Under the pieces are notes generated by a model. That model was not told the DNA's origin. It did no database searches and worked only from the letters and a program-made list of their open reading frames with translations. 64,000 nt of DNA from Caballeronia choica. GTDB lineage: Bacteria > Pseudomonadota > Gammaproteobacteria > Burkholderiales > Burkholderiaceae. The stretch is taken from NCBI RefSeq assembly GCF_001544535.1, contig NZ_FCON02000035.1, forward strand, positions 1 through 64,000, given 5' to 3'. A program made the position numbers and the translations under genes. Numbering within the stretch: position 1 is the stretch's first letter; the number at the start of each line of letters is the position of its first letter. Below are positions 9,167 through 18,649 of this stretch, piece by piece.

Positions 9167-10822
9167 TCAGTGAATCAGTTGGTGCTCGGGGACGACTGCC
9201 ACTTCGTCGTCCACGAGGGTCGCGTCGACGGCGGCGAGTTCGGCGCGCGCGGCGGCTTCACCGTCGAGCAGGGACCGGCTCGCCACCAGCAGGGACATGA
9301 CCGAGATGGGCAGCACGCCGAGCGCGCACAGGATCGCGAAGCGAAGGTCGCCGGATGCGTCGCTCAACAGGCCCACGCAGTACGGCCCGAGCCCGAGTCC
9401 GAAGATGTTCGGTCCGAGCGAGAATGCCGCGAACGCCGTGCCGCGCAGACGCGGGATGACCAGGTCCTGCGTGGTGGCCTGAAGCGGACCGAACCACATC
9501 GGCACGAAGAAGGTCGCCACCGCGTAGGCGCAATAGAAGACCGTGGCGCTGTGCGTCAGGTACTGCACGACGCTGGCGGCCGTGAAGAACGACGCCGTGA
9601 AGCACACGAAATACAGCCGGCCGAACGGATGCTTGCGCTTGGCAAGGTCGCACAGATAGCCGCTGATCGTGATGCCCGCGCCTCCGGCGATGATCGCGAT
9701 GATCCCGAGACGCAGGCCCGCTTCGGCGGTCAATCCGAGCGTGCGGCTCGCATAGACGAAGACGAAGCCGTTCACCGCGTTCATTGCGAATGCGAGGAAG
9801 GCACCCGCCACCGTCACCGCCGCGAAGGTTTTGGAACCGGTGATCAGCCGATGCGCGGAAGGGTCGCCGAGACGCGTGGCCTGATACCAGTTCGAGCACA
9901 CGTAGACGGCAATCGCGATGGCGAGCCACTGGATCAGGTTGCTCGTGATCGCGAAGCCGAAGACCGAGCCGATCTGGACGTTGCGGCTGGCGGAAAGCAC
10001 ATGGTTCGTGCCCATCGTGGCGAGCACGACGAGGATGATCGCGAGCAGCAGATACGTCGCATTGCGGACGTACTCACGCGGCGCCGCGTTTCGCTTGCCC
10101 AGATGCATCCAGCTCCAGGGCGGCACCATCGCGCCGAGATCGCGCAGTGCGTGAGCGAACGGGTGCGGGTCCTTCTTGGGCGGGACGGCGTCGAGCCGTC
10201 CGCGCATCGGCTCGCGAATCGTGAGCAGCACGATCAGCGCGAAGAGAATGCCCGGCACGCCTACGCCGATGAACGAAGCCTGCCAGCCGCTGAGGCCGAA
10301 CGGTGCGGACACGCCCTTGCCATACGTGTGCTCCCACCACGAGACGATCGAGCCGCCGATCGCGAGCGACGCGCCCGCTCCGACATACACGCCCACCGAA
10401 TAAAGCGCGAGGACCGTGCCCCGGCGTGCCCGTTCGAAATAGTCGCCGAGCAGCGATACCGCCGCGGGCGTCGCGCTCGCCTCGCCCACGCCGACGCCGA
10501 TGCGGGCCACACCGAGCTGCGCGAAGTTGCGCGACAGGCCGGACATGGCGGTCATGAGCGACCAGAACGACAGGCCGAGTGCGAGCGTTCGCACGCGGCT
10601 CCAGCCGTCGGCGAGGCGCGCGAGCGGGATGCCGAACACGCAATAGAACAACGCGAACGACGTGCCGTAGAGCAGGCCCAGTTGCGCGTCGCTGATGCCC
10701 ATGTCCTTCTTCAGATAGGGCGCAAGAATGGTGACGATCTGGCGATCCACATAGCTGAACGCGTAGATGAGCGTCAGGATGAATAGCACGTACCAGCGAT
10801 ACCAGGGACGTTCATGGGTCAT
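9167..10822 (-). CDS. MFS transporter, spinster-like
   Basis: This 551-residue major facilitator has about 12 membrane segments. The N-terminal WYRWYVLFILTLIYAFSYVDRQ stretch with its SYVDR signature and the DAQLGLLYGTSFALFYC helix are typical of the large spinster-like carriers often found in aromatic or terpenoid degradation loci. The start is set at ATG 10822 (MTHERPW), with AGGACC upstream; an ATG at 10852 is also in frame. A long loop (about residues 210-260) separates the two halves. It is divergent from the module 1 monooxygenase across a 580-nt control region and leads a minus-strand unit with MmgE/PrpD and porin 1. Confidence 0.85.
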   Translation of the reverse strand: MTHERPWYRWYVLFILTLIYAFSYVDRQIVTILAPYLKKDMGISDAQLGLLYGTSFALFYCVFGIPLARLADGWSRVRTLALGLSFWSLMTAMSGLSRNFAQLGVARIGVGVGEASATPAAVSLLGDYFERARRGTVLALYSVGVYVGAGASLAIGGSIVSWWEHTYGKGVSAPFGLSGWQASFIGVGVPGILFALIVLLTIREPMRGRLDAVPPKKDPHPFAHALRDLGAMVPPWSWMHLGKRNAAPREYVRNATYLLLAIILVVLATMGTNHVLSASRNVQIGSVFGFAITSNLIQWLAIAIAVYVCSNWYQATRLGDPSAHRLITGSKTFAAVTVAGAFLAFAMNAVNGFVFVYASRTLGLTAEAGLRLGIIAIIAGGAGITISGYLCDLAKRKHPFGRLYFVCFTASFFTAASVVQYLTHSATVFYCAYAVATFFVPMWFGPLQATTQDLVIPRLRGTAFAAFSLGPNIFGLGLGPYCVGLLSDASGDLRFAILCALGVLPISVMSLLVASRSLLDGEAAARAELAAVDATLVDDEVAVVPEHQLIH

Positions 10823-11402
10823 CTTGGTGGTCCTGTAGTCAAGGGTTGGCATGGGCGAGACTTGCGCGACGGCGGAGCAGGCCGTGGCAGGCGCGAAGAG
10901 ACGGGCACAGCGGCGCCTGCCAGGCAAGGGCCGGCTCGGCACCGTCGGGCAAATTTCTGAATCCGGGTTGCGGTGCCGGCGAGTTCTCCCGGCCGCCTGG
11001 TGCTTGCGTTACGCGAGAAGGGCTTTGAATCGACGCTGCGCACGATGCACGCACAAAGCCGCTGGCATGTGGCGGTCAGGTCTTGTCGATGAGGGTCGGG
11101 TATTCACGGATCTGTCTCCAAGGGTCTTGTCTTTCTCTGAGCCGGCTATCGCTGAGCCGACCGTTGACCACAGGATAGACACGCACCGCCACGCGGCGCC
11201 AATACGATTTTCCGATCCATTTAGACGAAGAAACTTGGTGTCGCACGAGAGGAATATCCTCTCAAAACCTCCGCAAACAGTATTGGCCGCATCAGCGCTT
11301 TGCTCGCTACAGTTGCTCCAGATCGCGACACCACGGGCATCGGCCCGGCCGGTGGACCGCACAGTTCAAATCGACATGCGATGCATGATGGAGCTATCAA
11401 CT
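10823..11402. other. Divergent control region between MFS carrier and module 1
   Basis: No gene is supported here. The monooxygenase frame extends upstream into this region but lacks a ribosome site and family similarity. It contains a 41-nt element at 11249-11289 that recurs at 19883-19923, and a TACAGT -10-like hexamer at about 11309-11314. Both divergent units may be controlled from here. Confidence 0.6.
11249..11289 (+). promoter_or_regulatory. Module 1 activator element, copy 1
   Basis: A 15-nt palindrome with 6-nt arms (AGAGGA-N3-TCCTCT) is followed by CTCCGCAAACAGTATTGG. The same 41 nt, with one substitution, recur at 19883-19923. In both copies a TACA(G/T)T hexamer follows TTGGCC at 19 nt, a suboptimal spacing often seen at activator-dependent promoters. 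The LysR (25.9 kb) and AraC (28.1 kb) proteins are the candidate binders. Confidence 0.55.
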
Positions 11403-13082
11403 ATGGCGCAAGCGAATGCGGTTGGACGTACCCCGGTGGTCATCGTTGGGGCGGGGCCGGTGGGCCTGGCACTGGCGGGCGACCTTGGATGGCGGGGCGT
11501 GCCCTGCATCTTGATCGAGAAAAGCGACGGCGAAGTGTTCCAGCCCAAGATGGACATGGTCGGCATTCGTACGATGGAATTCTGCCGGCGCTGGGGCATC
11601 GTCGACGACGTTGAAAACGCCGGCTACAACCGCGATTACTCGCAGGACTACGCGTGGGTTTCGCAGCTGCACGGCGGCTACGAGTTCGGCCGCGAATCGT
11701 TTCCGACCGTGCGTGACGAACCGAAGCCCGAGCAGAGCCCGCAAAAGCGCGAGCGGTGTCCGCAGAACTTCTTCGACCCGGTACTGACGCGTTTTGCCCG
11801 CCGAAGTGGCTGTGTGCAGGTGCGCTACTCCACCGAGTACGTTTCCCATCAGGAGCGCGGCGACGGCGTGACGGTGCGCGTGCGCGATCTCGAATCGGGC
11901 GAGGAACAGGAGATCGAATGCCAGTACCTCGTCGGTTGCGATGGCGGCGCAAGCCGGGTGAAGGAAGCGCTCGGCATCCGCATGACCGGCACGCCGGCCC
12001 TGACCTATACGACCAACGCGATCATCGAGTGCAAGGGTCTCGAACAACTGCACGACAAGAAGCCGGGTTACCGCTATATCTTCATCGGCCCCGAAGGCAC
12101 CTGGAGCACGGTCGTTGCGATCAACGGGCGCGACTGGTGGCGCTTCTCGATCGTCGGCGACGGCACGATGCAGACGCTCTCCGAGGATGACGTGGCGAAG
12201 GCATTCCGCCGCGCCGTGGGGCGCGACGATGTCGAGTTCCGGATCATCTCGGTGATGCCGTGGATCCGCCGTCAGCTCGTCGCCGACGACTACGGCACCG
12301 CACGCGTGAAAATCGCGGGCGACGCCGCGCACCTGACCTCGCCGACGGGCGGCTTCGGCATGAACATGGGCATTCAGGACGCGGTCGACCTCGGCTGGAA
12401 GCTTCAGGCGATGGTCGAGGGCTGGGGCGGCGCGCATCTGCTCGACACCTATGAATTCGAGCGCCGGCCGGTCGCGATCCGCAACGTCAACGAGGCGACC
12501 AACAACCTGAAGCTGATGCTGACGCCGCGCCAGAGCCTGAGCCCGGCGGTGTTCGAGCCGGGTCCTGAGGGCGACCGGGCGCGCAAGGTGTTCGGTGATG
12601 CCTATACGGCCATGATGAAGCGCGAGTGGTACACGATCGGCATTCATCTCGGCTTCCGATATGAGGGGTCGTCGATCGTCGTGCCGGATGGCACGACGGA
12701 ACCCGAGGACACCGTCAACACCTACGTGCAGACAGCTCGCCCCGGGCATCGTGCGCCGCATGTGTGGCTCGAACCGGAGAAGTCCACGCTCGATCTGTTC
12801 GGGCGTGACTTCGTGCTGGTGCGCTTCGACAAGACACTCGCGGTGCGGGAACTGGTGGAAGCGGCCGCGCGCGCGGGTGTGCCGCTTGCCGTCGTCGACC
12901 TTGACGACGACCGTGCGCGCACGCTCTACGAGCGCAAGCTCGTGCTGGTGCGCCCCGACGGCCACGTGGCATGGCGCGCCGATGCGCTGCCCGAAGACGC
13001 CGATGCACTCGTCGATATCGTGCGGGGCGTGCAGCCGCTGGCCGCGCTCGCCACGACGCAAGAGGAGGCCGTCGCGCGATGA
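11403..13082 (+). CDS. FAD-dependent aromatic ring monooxygenase (module 1)
   Basis: A 559-residue flavoprotein hydroxylase of the p-hydroxybenzoate hydroxylase fold (FAD_binding_3). It shows GAGPVG at residues 16-21, the DG motif in LVGCDGGASRV near 178-181, and the GDAAH motif near 305-309 followed by TSPTGGFGMNMG. A C-terminal thioredoxin-like domain ends in LVRPDGHVAWR, as in phenol, resorcinol and 3-hydroxyphenylpropionate hydroxylases. It would add an OH group to an aromatic acid or phenol using NAD(P)H and O2. ATG 11403 has GGAG 9 nt upstream; earlier ATGs at 11376-11388 are weaker. It overlaps the next gene by 4 nt. A diverged paralogue lies at 55.2-56.8 kb. Confidence 0.9.
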   Translation: MAQANAVGRTPVVIVGAGPVGLALAGDLGWRGVPCILIEKSDGEVFQPKMDMVGIRTMEFCRRWGIVDDVENAGYNRDYSQDYAWVSQLHGGYEFGRESFPTVRDEPKPEQSPQKRERCPQNFFDPVLTRFARRSGCVQVRYSTEYVSHQERGDGVTVRVRDLESGEEQEIECQYLVGCDGGASRVKEALGIRMTGTPALTYTTNAIIECKGLEQLHDKKPGYRYIFIGPEGTWSTVVAINGRDWWRFSIVGDGTMQTLSEDDVAKAFRRAVGRDDVEFRIISVMPWIRRQLVADDYGTARVKIAGDAAHLTSPTGGFGMNMGIQDAVDLGWKLQAMVEGWGGAHLLDTYEFERRPVAIRNVNEATNNLKLMLTPRQSLSPAVFEPGPEGDRARKVFGDAYTAMMKREWYTIGIHLGFRYEGSSIVVPDGTTEPEDTVNTYVQTARPGHRAPHVWLEPEKSTLDLFGRDFVLVRFDKTLAVRELVEAAARAGVPLAVVDLDDDRARTLYERKLVLVRPDGHVAWRADALPEDADALVDIVRGVQPLAALATTQEEAVAR

Positions 13083-13984
13083 AACTCGTTACGTTCGACA
13101 ACGGGCGCATCGGCGTCGTGAGCGATGGGCGGCTCGTCGATGTGAGCGATCTGGCTGCGGTCGTCCCGGGTGCGTGGCCGCCGGTGGGCATGGTCCGCTT
13201 CATCGCGGAGTTTCCTGCGCTGCGTCCGGCGCTGGCGGATGCGCTGCGTACCCGCGCGAGCGTGGCGCTCGAAGAAGTCCGCCTGGAAGCGCCCGTGCAA
13301 TGGCCGAACAAGGTGATCGCGTTCCCCGCGAACTACCACGCTCATATCGAAGAGATGAAGCACGGTGCCGGCAGTGGCGTGATCTCGACCTACAAGGCGA
13401 GCGGCCAGGGCTTTTTCCTCAAGGCCAATTCGAGCCTGAGTGGCCCCGCCGACGGCATCGTCCTGCCACCGCTCGATGGCCGCGAGATCCACCACGAATG
13501 CGAACTCGGGATCATCGTCGGCAAGCGCGGACGGGGCATCGCCCGAGAGGACTTCCGCGACTATGTGTTCGGCTTCACGTGCCTGCTCGACATGGTGGTC
13601 CGGGGCAAGGAGGAGCGCGTGATGCGCAAGTCCTACGACACGTTCTGCCCGACGGGCCCATGGATCACGACCGCCGATGAGATCGCCGACTTCGACGCCA
13701 TCTCCATGCGTCTTCTGGTCAACGGCGAGGAGCGCCAGTCGGCCTCGACGCGCAACCTGATCGTCGACATCGCCGAAATGCTCGCGATGGCTTCCGCCGT
13801 GATGACGCTGGAACCGGGCGACATCATCGCGACCGGCACGCCGGCGGGCGTCGGGCCGGTGAGCGAGGGCGACGTGCTCGAGATCGTCATCGACGGGGTG
13901 GGTTCGATGAAGCTGCCCGTGACGCGCGGAACGATCGGAGATCACCCGGTCTGGAACGCCGACAAGGCGAGCCTCGCCGTCTAG
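13079..13984 (+). CDS. Fumarylacetoacetate hydrolase-family protein (module 1)
   Basis: A 301-residue FAH-fold enzyme. The metal-binding series HHECELG, the LDMVVRGKEERVMRKS segment, and GDIIATGTPAGVGP are all present. Family members hydrolyse or isomerise the beta-diketo acid made by ring cleavage, such as maleylpyruvate or fumarylpyruvate. Its start overlaps the monooxygenase stop (ATGA), so the two are translationally coupled. The order hydroxylase, FAH hydrolase, cupin dioxygenase is that of a gentisate-like ring-fission pathway. The second copy in module 2 (57978-58865) is clearly related along its whole length. Confidence 0.88.
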   Translation: MKLVTFDNGRIGVVSDGRLVDVSDLAAVVPGAWPPVGMVRFIAEFPALRPALADALRTRASVALEEVRLEAPVQWPNKVIAFPANYHAHIEEMKHGAGSGVISTYKASGQGFFLKANSSLSGPADGIVLPPLDGREIHHECELGIIVGKRGRGIAREDFRDYVFGFTCLLDMVVRGKEERVMRKSYDTFCPTGPWITTADEIADFDAISMRLLVNGEERQSASTRNLIVDIAEMLAMASAVMTLEPGDIIATGTPAGVGPVSEGDVLEIVIDGVGSMKLPVTRGTIGDHPVWNADKASLAV

Positions 13985-14046
13985 CGCCCGTCAATCGCCC
14001 GCATCCGGGCACCACGCATTCGAAACCGCATCGACGGAGATGAGCG

Positions 14047-15000
14047 ATGTCGCAAGCTGCTGCATTGATGAATGAGGCCCCCGCAGGTTTTTTCGAGGAC
14101 CTGCAGGCGCATGCACTGTCGCCGGGATGGGCGAAGAAGGCGCCGCAGATGTGGCCCGTGCCGCGCCCCCGGTTCGCGCCCGCCGTGTGGCGTTATGCCG
14201 ACGCGCGGGCCGCGCTCGACCGGGCGTGTTCGTTCGTCTCGCCCGAGCAGGCCGAGCGGCGCAACCTGATCATGGTCAACCCGATCGCGGACAACATCTA
14301 TCCGACGTGCCGCAACCTCGTCGCGGCATACCAGTTGGTGTTGCCCGGCGAGACCGCGCGTTCGCATCGGCATTCGCCCAACGCGTTGCGCCTGATCCTC
14401 GACGCGGGACGCGAGACGTTCACCATCGTCAACGGCGTGCAGGTGGGAGTCGCGCCGGGCGATGTCGTGCTGACGCCTTCATGGCACTGGCACGGCCACA
14501 GCAACTTCGGCGACGAGCCCGCTTTCTGGATCGATTTTCTCGACGTGCCGCTCGTGCAGAACCTGGAGTGCATGTACTTCGAAGACCACCCGCAGCGCAA
14601 TGAACCGGTCACGCGTTGCGAGCCGGATTCGGCGCTGCGCACGAAGGGCGTTGATCTCGAACGGGGCATGCGCGCGCAGGGCACCGTCGATATTGCGCGA
14701 GGCGGCCTGAAGACGATCGGCTTGCAGGCAATCGGCCTGGCGCAAGGCGACACACAGGTGCGCGGCAAGCGCATCGACAACAGCCTCTACACGGTCACGG
14801 CGGGCGAAGTGCGCATGACGGTCGAACACCTCGGCGTGGTCGATCTCGTGCGCGGCGATGTCATCGTGATCCCGGGATGGCACACGTCCCGCATCGAAGG
14901 CCGCTCCGAGTGGGCGCAACTGATTCGCGTAAGCGACGAGCCCGTCATGGAGGCCCTCGGCTTCCGCGAGGTGACGGGCACTGAAACCGACGCAGGCTAG
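14047..15000 (+). CDS. Bicupin dioxygenase, gentisate dioxygenase-like (module 1)
   Basis: A 317-residue two-domain cupin related to gentisate/salicylate 1,2-dioxygenases, which open the ring between carboxyl and hydroxyl-bearing carbons using Fe(II). The N-terminal cupin keeps the metal-site motifs ARSHRHSPNALR and PSWHWHGHSN. The C-terminal cupin does not: the position of the second HxH reads QVRGKRIDN, so that half is probably structural. The module 2 homologue at 54.1-55.1 kb keeps HxH in both halves. ATG 14047 has GGAG 7 nt upstream. It follows the FAH gene by about 60 nt. Ring cleavage is likely, but the substrate may differ from gentisate. Confidence 0.82.
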   Translation: MSQAAALMNEAPAGFFEDLQAHALSPGWAKKAPQMWPVPRPRFAPAVWRYADARAALDRACSFVSPEQAERRNLIMVNPIADNIYPTCRNLVAAYQLVLPGETARSHRHSPNALRLILDAGRETFTIVNGVQVGVAPGDVVLTPSWHWHGHSNFGDEPAFWIDFLDVPLVQNLECMYFEDHPQRNEPVTRCEPDSALRTKGVDLERGMRAQGTVDIARGGLKTIGLQAIGLAQGDTQVRGKRIDNSLYTVTAGEVRMTVEHLGVVDLVRGDVIVIPGWHTSRIEGRSEWAQLIRVSDEPVMEALGFREVTGTETDAG

Positions 15001-15009
15001 GAGAACATT

Positions 15010-16152
15010 GTGAAATTCACCGAAGAGCAGGACATGCTGCGTGACATGGTCCGCAGGGTAGCCGACGAGAAGGTTCGACCGCTCGTCGCCGAGATGGAGG
15101 AAACGAAGCGCTTTCCCGAGGAACTGGTCGAAGTGTTCGGCGACCTGGGCCTCTTGCAGATGTGGGTGCCCGAATCCTACGGCGGCCCGGGCGGCGACCT
15201 GACCTCGGTCTGCATCGCGAAGGAGGAGATCGGCCGGGCATCGCTCGCGGCATCGACGTTGTGCGCGAACAATTCCATCGGACTGATTCTTCCGCTGCTG
15301 CACTTCGGCACCGAAGCGCAGAAGCAACGCTATCTGACCGAGGCGGCGCGCGGCCGCACGATATCGGCCGTGGCGATCACCGAGCCCGAAGCGGGCTCGG
15401 ACGTCTCGGCAATCCGCACGACTGCTCGCCGCGACGGCGATTCGTATGTGATCAACGGGCAGAAGAGCTGGATCACCTGGGCGGCGCAGGCCAACTACAT
15501 GTTGCTGTTCGCGCGAACCGCGGAAGGGCGCGGACACGAAGGCATCAGCGTGTTTCTCGTCGATACGAAGACACCGGGTCTCAAGATCGGGCGCAAGGAA
15601 GTGAAGATGGGCCGGCACGGTTCGCCGACCTATCAGGTGTTCTTCGAGAACATGCGCATCGACGCCGATTGCCTGCTCGGCGAGGAAGGCAGCGGCTTCA
15701 AGGCGTGCATGAAGATCCTTGATCTCAATCGTCCGTCGGTGGCGGCTTCGTCGCTGGGTCTCGCGCAGGCGGCCCTCGACGAATCGGTCAACTATTCGAA
15801 GGACCGCCGCCAGTTCGGCAAGCGCATCGCGGACTTCCAGGCGATCCAGTTCAAGCTTGCCGACATGGCGATGAAGGTGGAGGCGGCCCGCACGCTGCTT
15901 TATTCGAGCACGCAGGAGATCGACTCGGGCGATACCAGCCGGTTGACCCTGCTCTCGTCGATGGTGAAGTGCTATGTCACCGACGTCGCGATGGATGTCG
16001 CGCTCGAGGCGGTCCAGGTGCATGGGTCGTACGGCTACTCGACTGAGTATCCGGTCGAGCGCTTCATGCGCGACGCGAAGCTGAATCAGATCCTGGAAGG
16101 CACCAACGAAATTCATCGGGTCATCATTGCGCGGCAATTGCTGGGCAAATGA
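15010..16152 (+). CDS. Acyl-CoA dehydrogenase (module 1)
   Basis: A 380-residue FAD enzyme of the short/medium-chain acyl-CoA dehydrogenase family. It introduces an alpha,beta double bond into a CoA thioester and passes electrons to ETF. The visible family signatures are ITEPEAGSDVSAIRT, INGQKSWITWA, DRRQFGKRIADFQ and the late ILEGTNEIHRVIIARQ with its conserved glutamate. The start is GTG 15010, 10 nt after the cupin stop, with AGGAG just upstream. No etfBA genes accompany it; the module 2 copy (52.8 kb) is followed by a deleted etf remnant. Its place between ring-cleavage and CoA genes suggests a role in side-chain or lower-pathway beta-oxidation. Confidence 0.9.
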   Translation: MKFTEEQDMLRDMVRRVADEKVRPLVAEMEETKRFPEELVEVFGDLGLLQMWVPESYGGPGGDLTSVCIAKEEIGRASLAASTLCANNSIGLILPLLHFGTEAQKQRYLTEAARGRTISAVAITEPEAGSDVSAIRTTARRDGDSYVINGQKSWITWAAQANYMLLFARTAEGRGHEGISVFLVDTKTPGLKIGRKEVKMGRHGSPTYQVFFENMRIDADCLLGEEGSGFKACMKILDLNRPSVAASSLGLAQAALDESVNYSKDRRQFGKRIADFQAIQFKLADMAMKVEAARTLLYSSTQEIDSGDTSRLTLLSSMVKCYVTDVAMDVALEAVQVHGSYGYSTEYPVERFMRDAKLNQILEGTNEIHRVIIARQLLGK

Positions 16153-16196
16153 GCGCGACCTTCACGGCCTTTCATTCACGACAACAGGACACTCAC

Positions 16197-17699
16197 ATGA
16201 CGACTCATTTTCATCCCGCCCTGGGTGAAGCCGCGCGGAGCTTTCTCTCGCGGGAACATCACCTGCTGATCGACGGCCGCATGGTCGAGTCGGACTCCGG
16301 GCGACGCACCGACATTCTCGACCCGGCCACGGGCAATGTGATCGCCACGGCGGCGGAAGCCTCGGCAACCGATGTCGATCGCGCCGTCGAGGCCGCGCGC
16401 CGCGCGTTCGCCGGACCGTGGCGCAAGACGACGCCCGCGGAACGCACGCGCATCATGCTGCGTTTCGCCGCGCTGATCGAAACCCATGCCGACGAACTGG
16501 CGCAACTCGAATGCATCAACAGCGGCAAGCCGCTTGCTGCGTGCCGCAACGGGGACGTCGCGGGCATCGTCGAAATGCTGCGCTACATGGCGGGCTGGAC
16601 CACCAAGATGGGCGGCGAGACGCCCAACGTTTCCCTGCCGGGCGAATGGCACGCCTATACGTTGCGCGAGCCGGTGGGCGTAGTCGGACAGATCATTCCA
16701 TGGAACTTCCCGCTCAACATGGCGATGTGGAAGATCGCACCGGCGCTGGCGGCGGGCTGCACGATCGTCATGAAGCCTTCCGAACAGACGCCGCTGACCG
16801 CACTGCGGCTCGGCGAACTCGCGCTGGAAGCCGGCGTGCCGCCGGGCGTCCTCAATATCGTGACGGGCTTCGGCAATCCGGTTGGTGCTGCGATCGCCGC
16901 GCACCCGAACGTCGACAAGGTCGCCTTCACGGGGTCCGGCGAAACCGGCAGACGCATTCTGCAGGCCGCGAGCGGAAACCTGAAGCGGGTATCGCTCGAA
17001 CTGGGCGGCAAGTCTCCGGTCATCGTGTTTCCGGATGCCAACCTCGAAGCCGCGGCCGCGGGCGTGTGTTCGTCGATCTTCTTTCACGCTGGCCAGATCT
17101 GTGCGGCGGGCTCGCGACTTTATGTGCACGAGCGCGCCTTCGATCAGGTGCTCGACGCCGTCACGCGGCGTGCCAACGGCATGAAGCTCGGCCACGGCAT
17201 GGACGCAGGCACTGAGATGGGCCCGGTGATCTCGCGTCGTCAGCTCGATCGTGTGATGGGTTATATCGCGAGCGGCCAGGAGCAGGGCGCGACGCTCGCG
17301 GCAGGCGGTGACACGACAGGCGAACGCGGCTTCTTCGTGAAGCCGACGGTGCTGACCGGCGTCGAGCCGGGCATGAAGGTTCACGACGAAGAGATCTTCG
17401 GCCCGGTGCTGTGCGCGATGAAGTTCAGCGACGACGATGACCTCGAGCGCATCAGCGCCGCCGCCAACTCGACGACGTATGGCCTTGCGGCGAGCATCTG
17501 GACCAAGGATCTCAACGTCGCTCACAAGATGGCGCGGCGGCTCGAAGCGGGCATCGTCAATGTCAACGCGCTGTCATCGCCGGATGCGGCATTGCCCTAT
17601 GGCGGCTACAAGCAGTCGGGCTGGGGACGCGAGCGCGGTTTCGACGCGATCGAGATGTACACCGAAATCAAGGCGGTCGCGATCAATCTCAACACCTGA
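16197..17699 (+). CDS. Aldehyde dehydrogenase (module 1)
   Basis: A 500-residue NAD(P)+-dependent aldehyde dehydrogenase. The cofactor/substrate segment [18 protein letters not shown], the general-base glutamate in [10 protein letters not shown], and the catalytic cysteine in HAGQICAAGSR are present. The start at ATG 16197 (MTTHFHPALG) lines up with the paralogue at 39127; an ATG at 16149 overlapping the previous stop would add 16 residues. It would oxidise an aromatic or aliphatic aldehyde formed during side-chain processing to the acid. It is part of the continuous plus-strand operon. Confidence 0.9.
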   Translation: MTTHFHPALGEAARSFLSREHHLLIDGRMVESDSGRRTDILDPATGNVIATAAEASATDVDRAVEAARRAFAGPWRKTTPAERTRIMLRFAALIETHADELAQLECINSGKPLAACRNGDVAGIVEMLRYMAGWTTKMGGETPNVSLPGEWHAYTLREPVGVVGQIIPWNFPLNMAMWKIAPALAAGCTIVMKPSEQTPLTALRLGELALEAGVPPGVLNIVTGFGNPVGAAIAAHPNVDKVAFTGSGETGRRILQAASGNLKRVSLELGGKSPVIVFPDANLEAAAAGVCSSIFFHAGQICAAGSRLYVHERAFDQVLDAVTRRANGMKLGHGMDAGTEMGPVISRRQLDRVMGYIASGQEQGATLAAGGDTTGERGFFVKPTVLTGVEPGMKVHDEEIFGPVLCAMKFSDDDDLERISAAANSTTYGLAASIWTKDLNVAHKMARRLEAGIVNVNALSSPDAALPYGGYKQSGWGRERGFDAIEMYTEIKAVAINLNT

Positions 17700-17782
17700 G
17701 GCACGCACGCGTCAGCGGGATTTCCCTTTCCACCGTTAGTCGCGCTCGGCCAGGCCAAGGCGAGCGCCCAGGAGAACAGAGC

Positions 17783-18649
17783 ATGACAGGCAGCATCGAT
17801 TATCTGGCGAAAGACGGCCGCGCTTACATCACCTTCAATCGCCCGGAAAAGAAGAACGCATTCACCAACGCGATGTTCGACCAGTTGATGGAATGCTACG
17901 ACCGGGCCGAAGCCGACGACGACGTGCGCGTAGTCGTCATGCAGGGCGCAGGAGACGACTTCAGCACCGGCCATGATCTCGCCGAAGTCGGCACCGAGTA
18001 CGGCGAAACCACGTACGACGACAAAGGCCGGCCGCGCAAGCCCAGCCAGCGTGCGCGCCTCATGCACGACAAGCGCTACCTCGAACGCTTCGAACGCGTG
18101 TTCAAGTTCCTGAAGCCGACGCTCTCGCTCGTGAAGGGCTATTGCCTGGGCGGTGGCCTCTATCTGGCGGAAGGTTCCGATCTCGTGATCGCCGCCGACA
18201 CGGCGAAGATGGGGCATCCCGAGCAGAAACTCGGGCTGTCGGGGGCCGCGTATTTCGCGGCGTGGGAAATGATGACGATGGGCTGTCGCAAGGCGCGCGA
18301 GTTGCTGCTGATGGCCGATGTCTGGGACGCACCGACGTGTCTCGCGAACGGCCTCGTGAACAAGGTGGTGCCGCTTGCGTCGCTCAGCGATGCAGGCGAG
18401 GAATGGGCCGAGCGCATCGTGCGGCTGCCGCGCGACGGCGTTGTCATGGGCAAGGCGGCCACCAGCCTCGCGATGGATTCGCTCGGCATCACGAGCCAGT
18501 TCTCGTATGGGCACGTGCTGCATGCGCTCGCGACCAACGTGCGCTACGAGGCGGACGAATACAACTTCATGAAGCAGCGGCGCGACAAGGGTGTGCGCGC
18601 GTCGAATCATGATCGCGAAGCCTTTTACGTGGAAAAGGACAAGGCATGA
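17783..18649 (+). CDS. Crotonase (enoyl-CoA hydratase/isomerase) family protein (module 1)
   Basis: A 288-residue crotonase. The oxyanion-hole segments DFSTGHDL and GYCLGGGLYLAEGSDL and the HPEQKLG loop are recognisable. In hydratases such as rat mitochondrial enoyl-CoA hydratase two glutamates act; here the first position is Tyr127 (GGGLY in place of GGGCE) while the second, Glu147, is kept. The module 2 copy has the same substitution (Tyr129). Simple hydratase activity is therefore doubtful; a lyase, isomerase or hydrolase type reaction on an acyl-CoA is possible. It has a good ribosome site (CAGGAGA) and overlaps the CoA-transferase gene by 4 nt. Confidence 0.82.
   Translation: MTGSIDYLAKDGRAYITFNRPEKKNAFTNAMFDQLMECYDRAEADDDVRVVVMQGAGDDFSTGHDLAEVGTEYGETTYDDKGRPRKPSQRARLMHDKRYLERFERVFKFLKPTLSLVKGYCLGGGLYLAEGSDLVIAADTAKMGHPEQKLGLSGAAYFAAWEMMTMGCRKARELLLMADVWDAPTCLANGLVNKVVPLASLSDAGEEWAERIVRLPRDGVVMGKAATSLAMDSLGITSQFSYGHVLHALATNVRYEADEYNFMKQRRDKGVRASNHDREAFYVEKDKA

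Noticed and set aside
8528-10786. A 752-codon plus-strand frame.
   Set aside because: It is the shadow of the MFS and MmgE/PrpD genes on the other strand, with the low-complexity Arg/Glu/His-rich translation typical of such frames.
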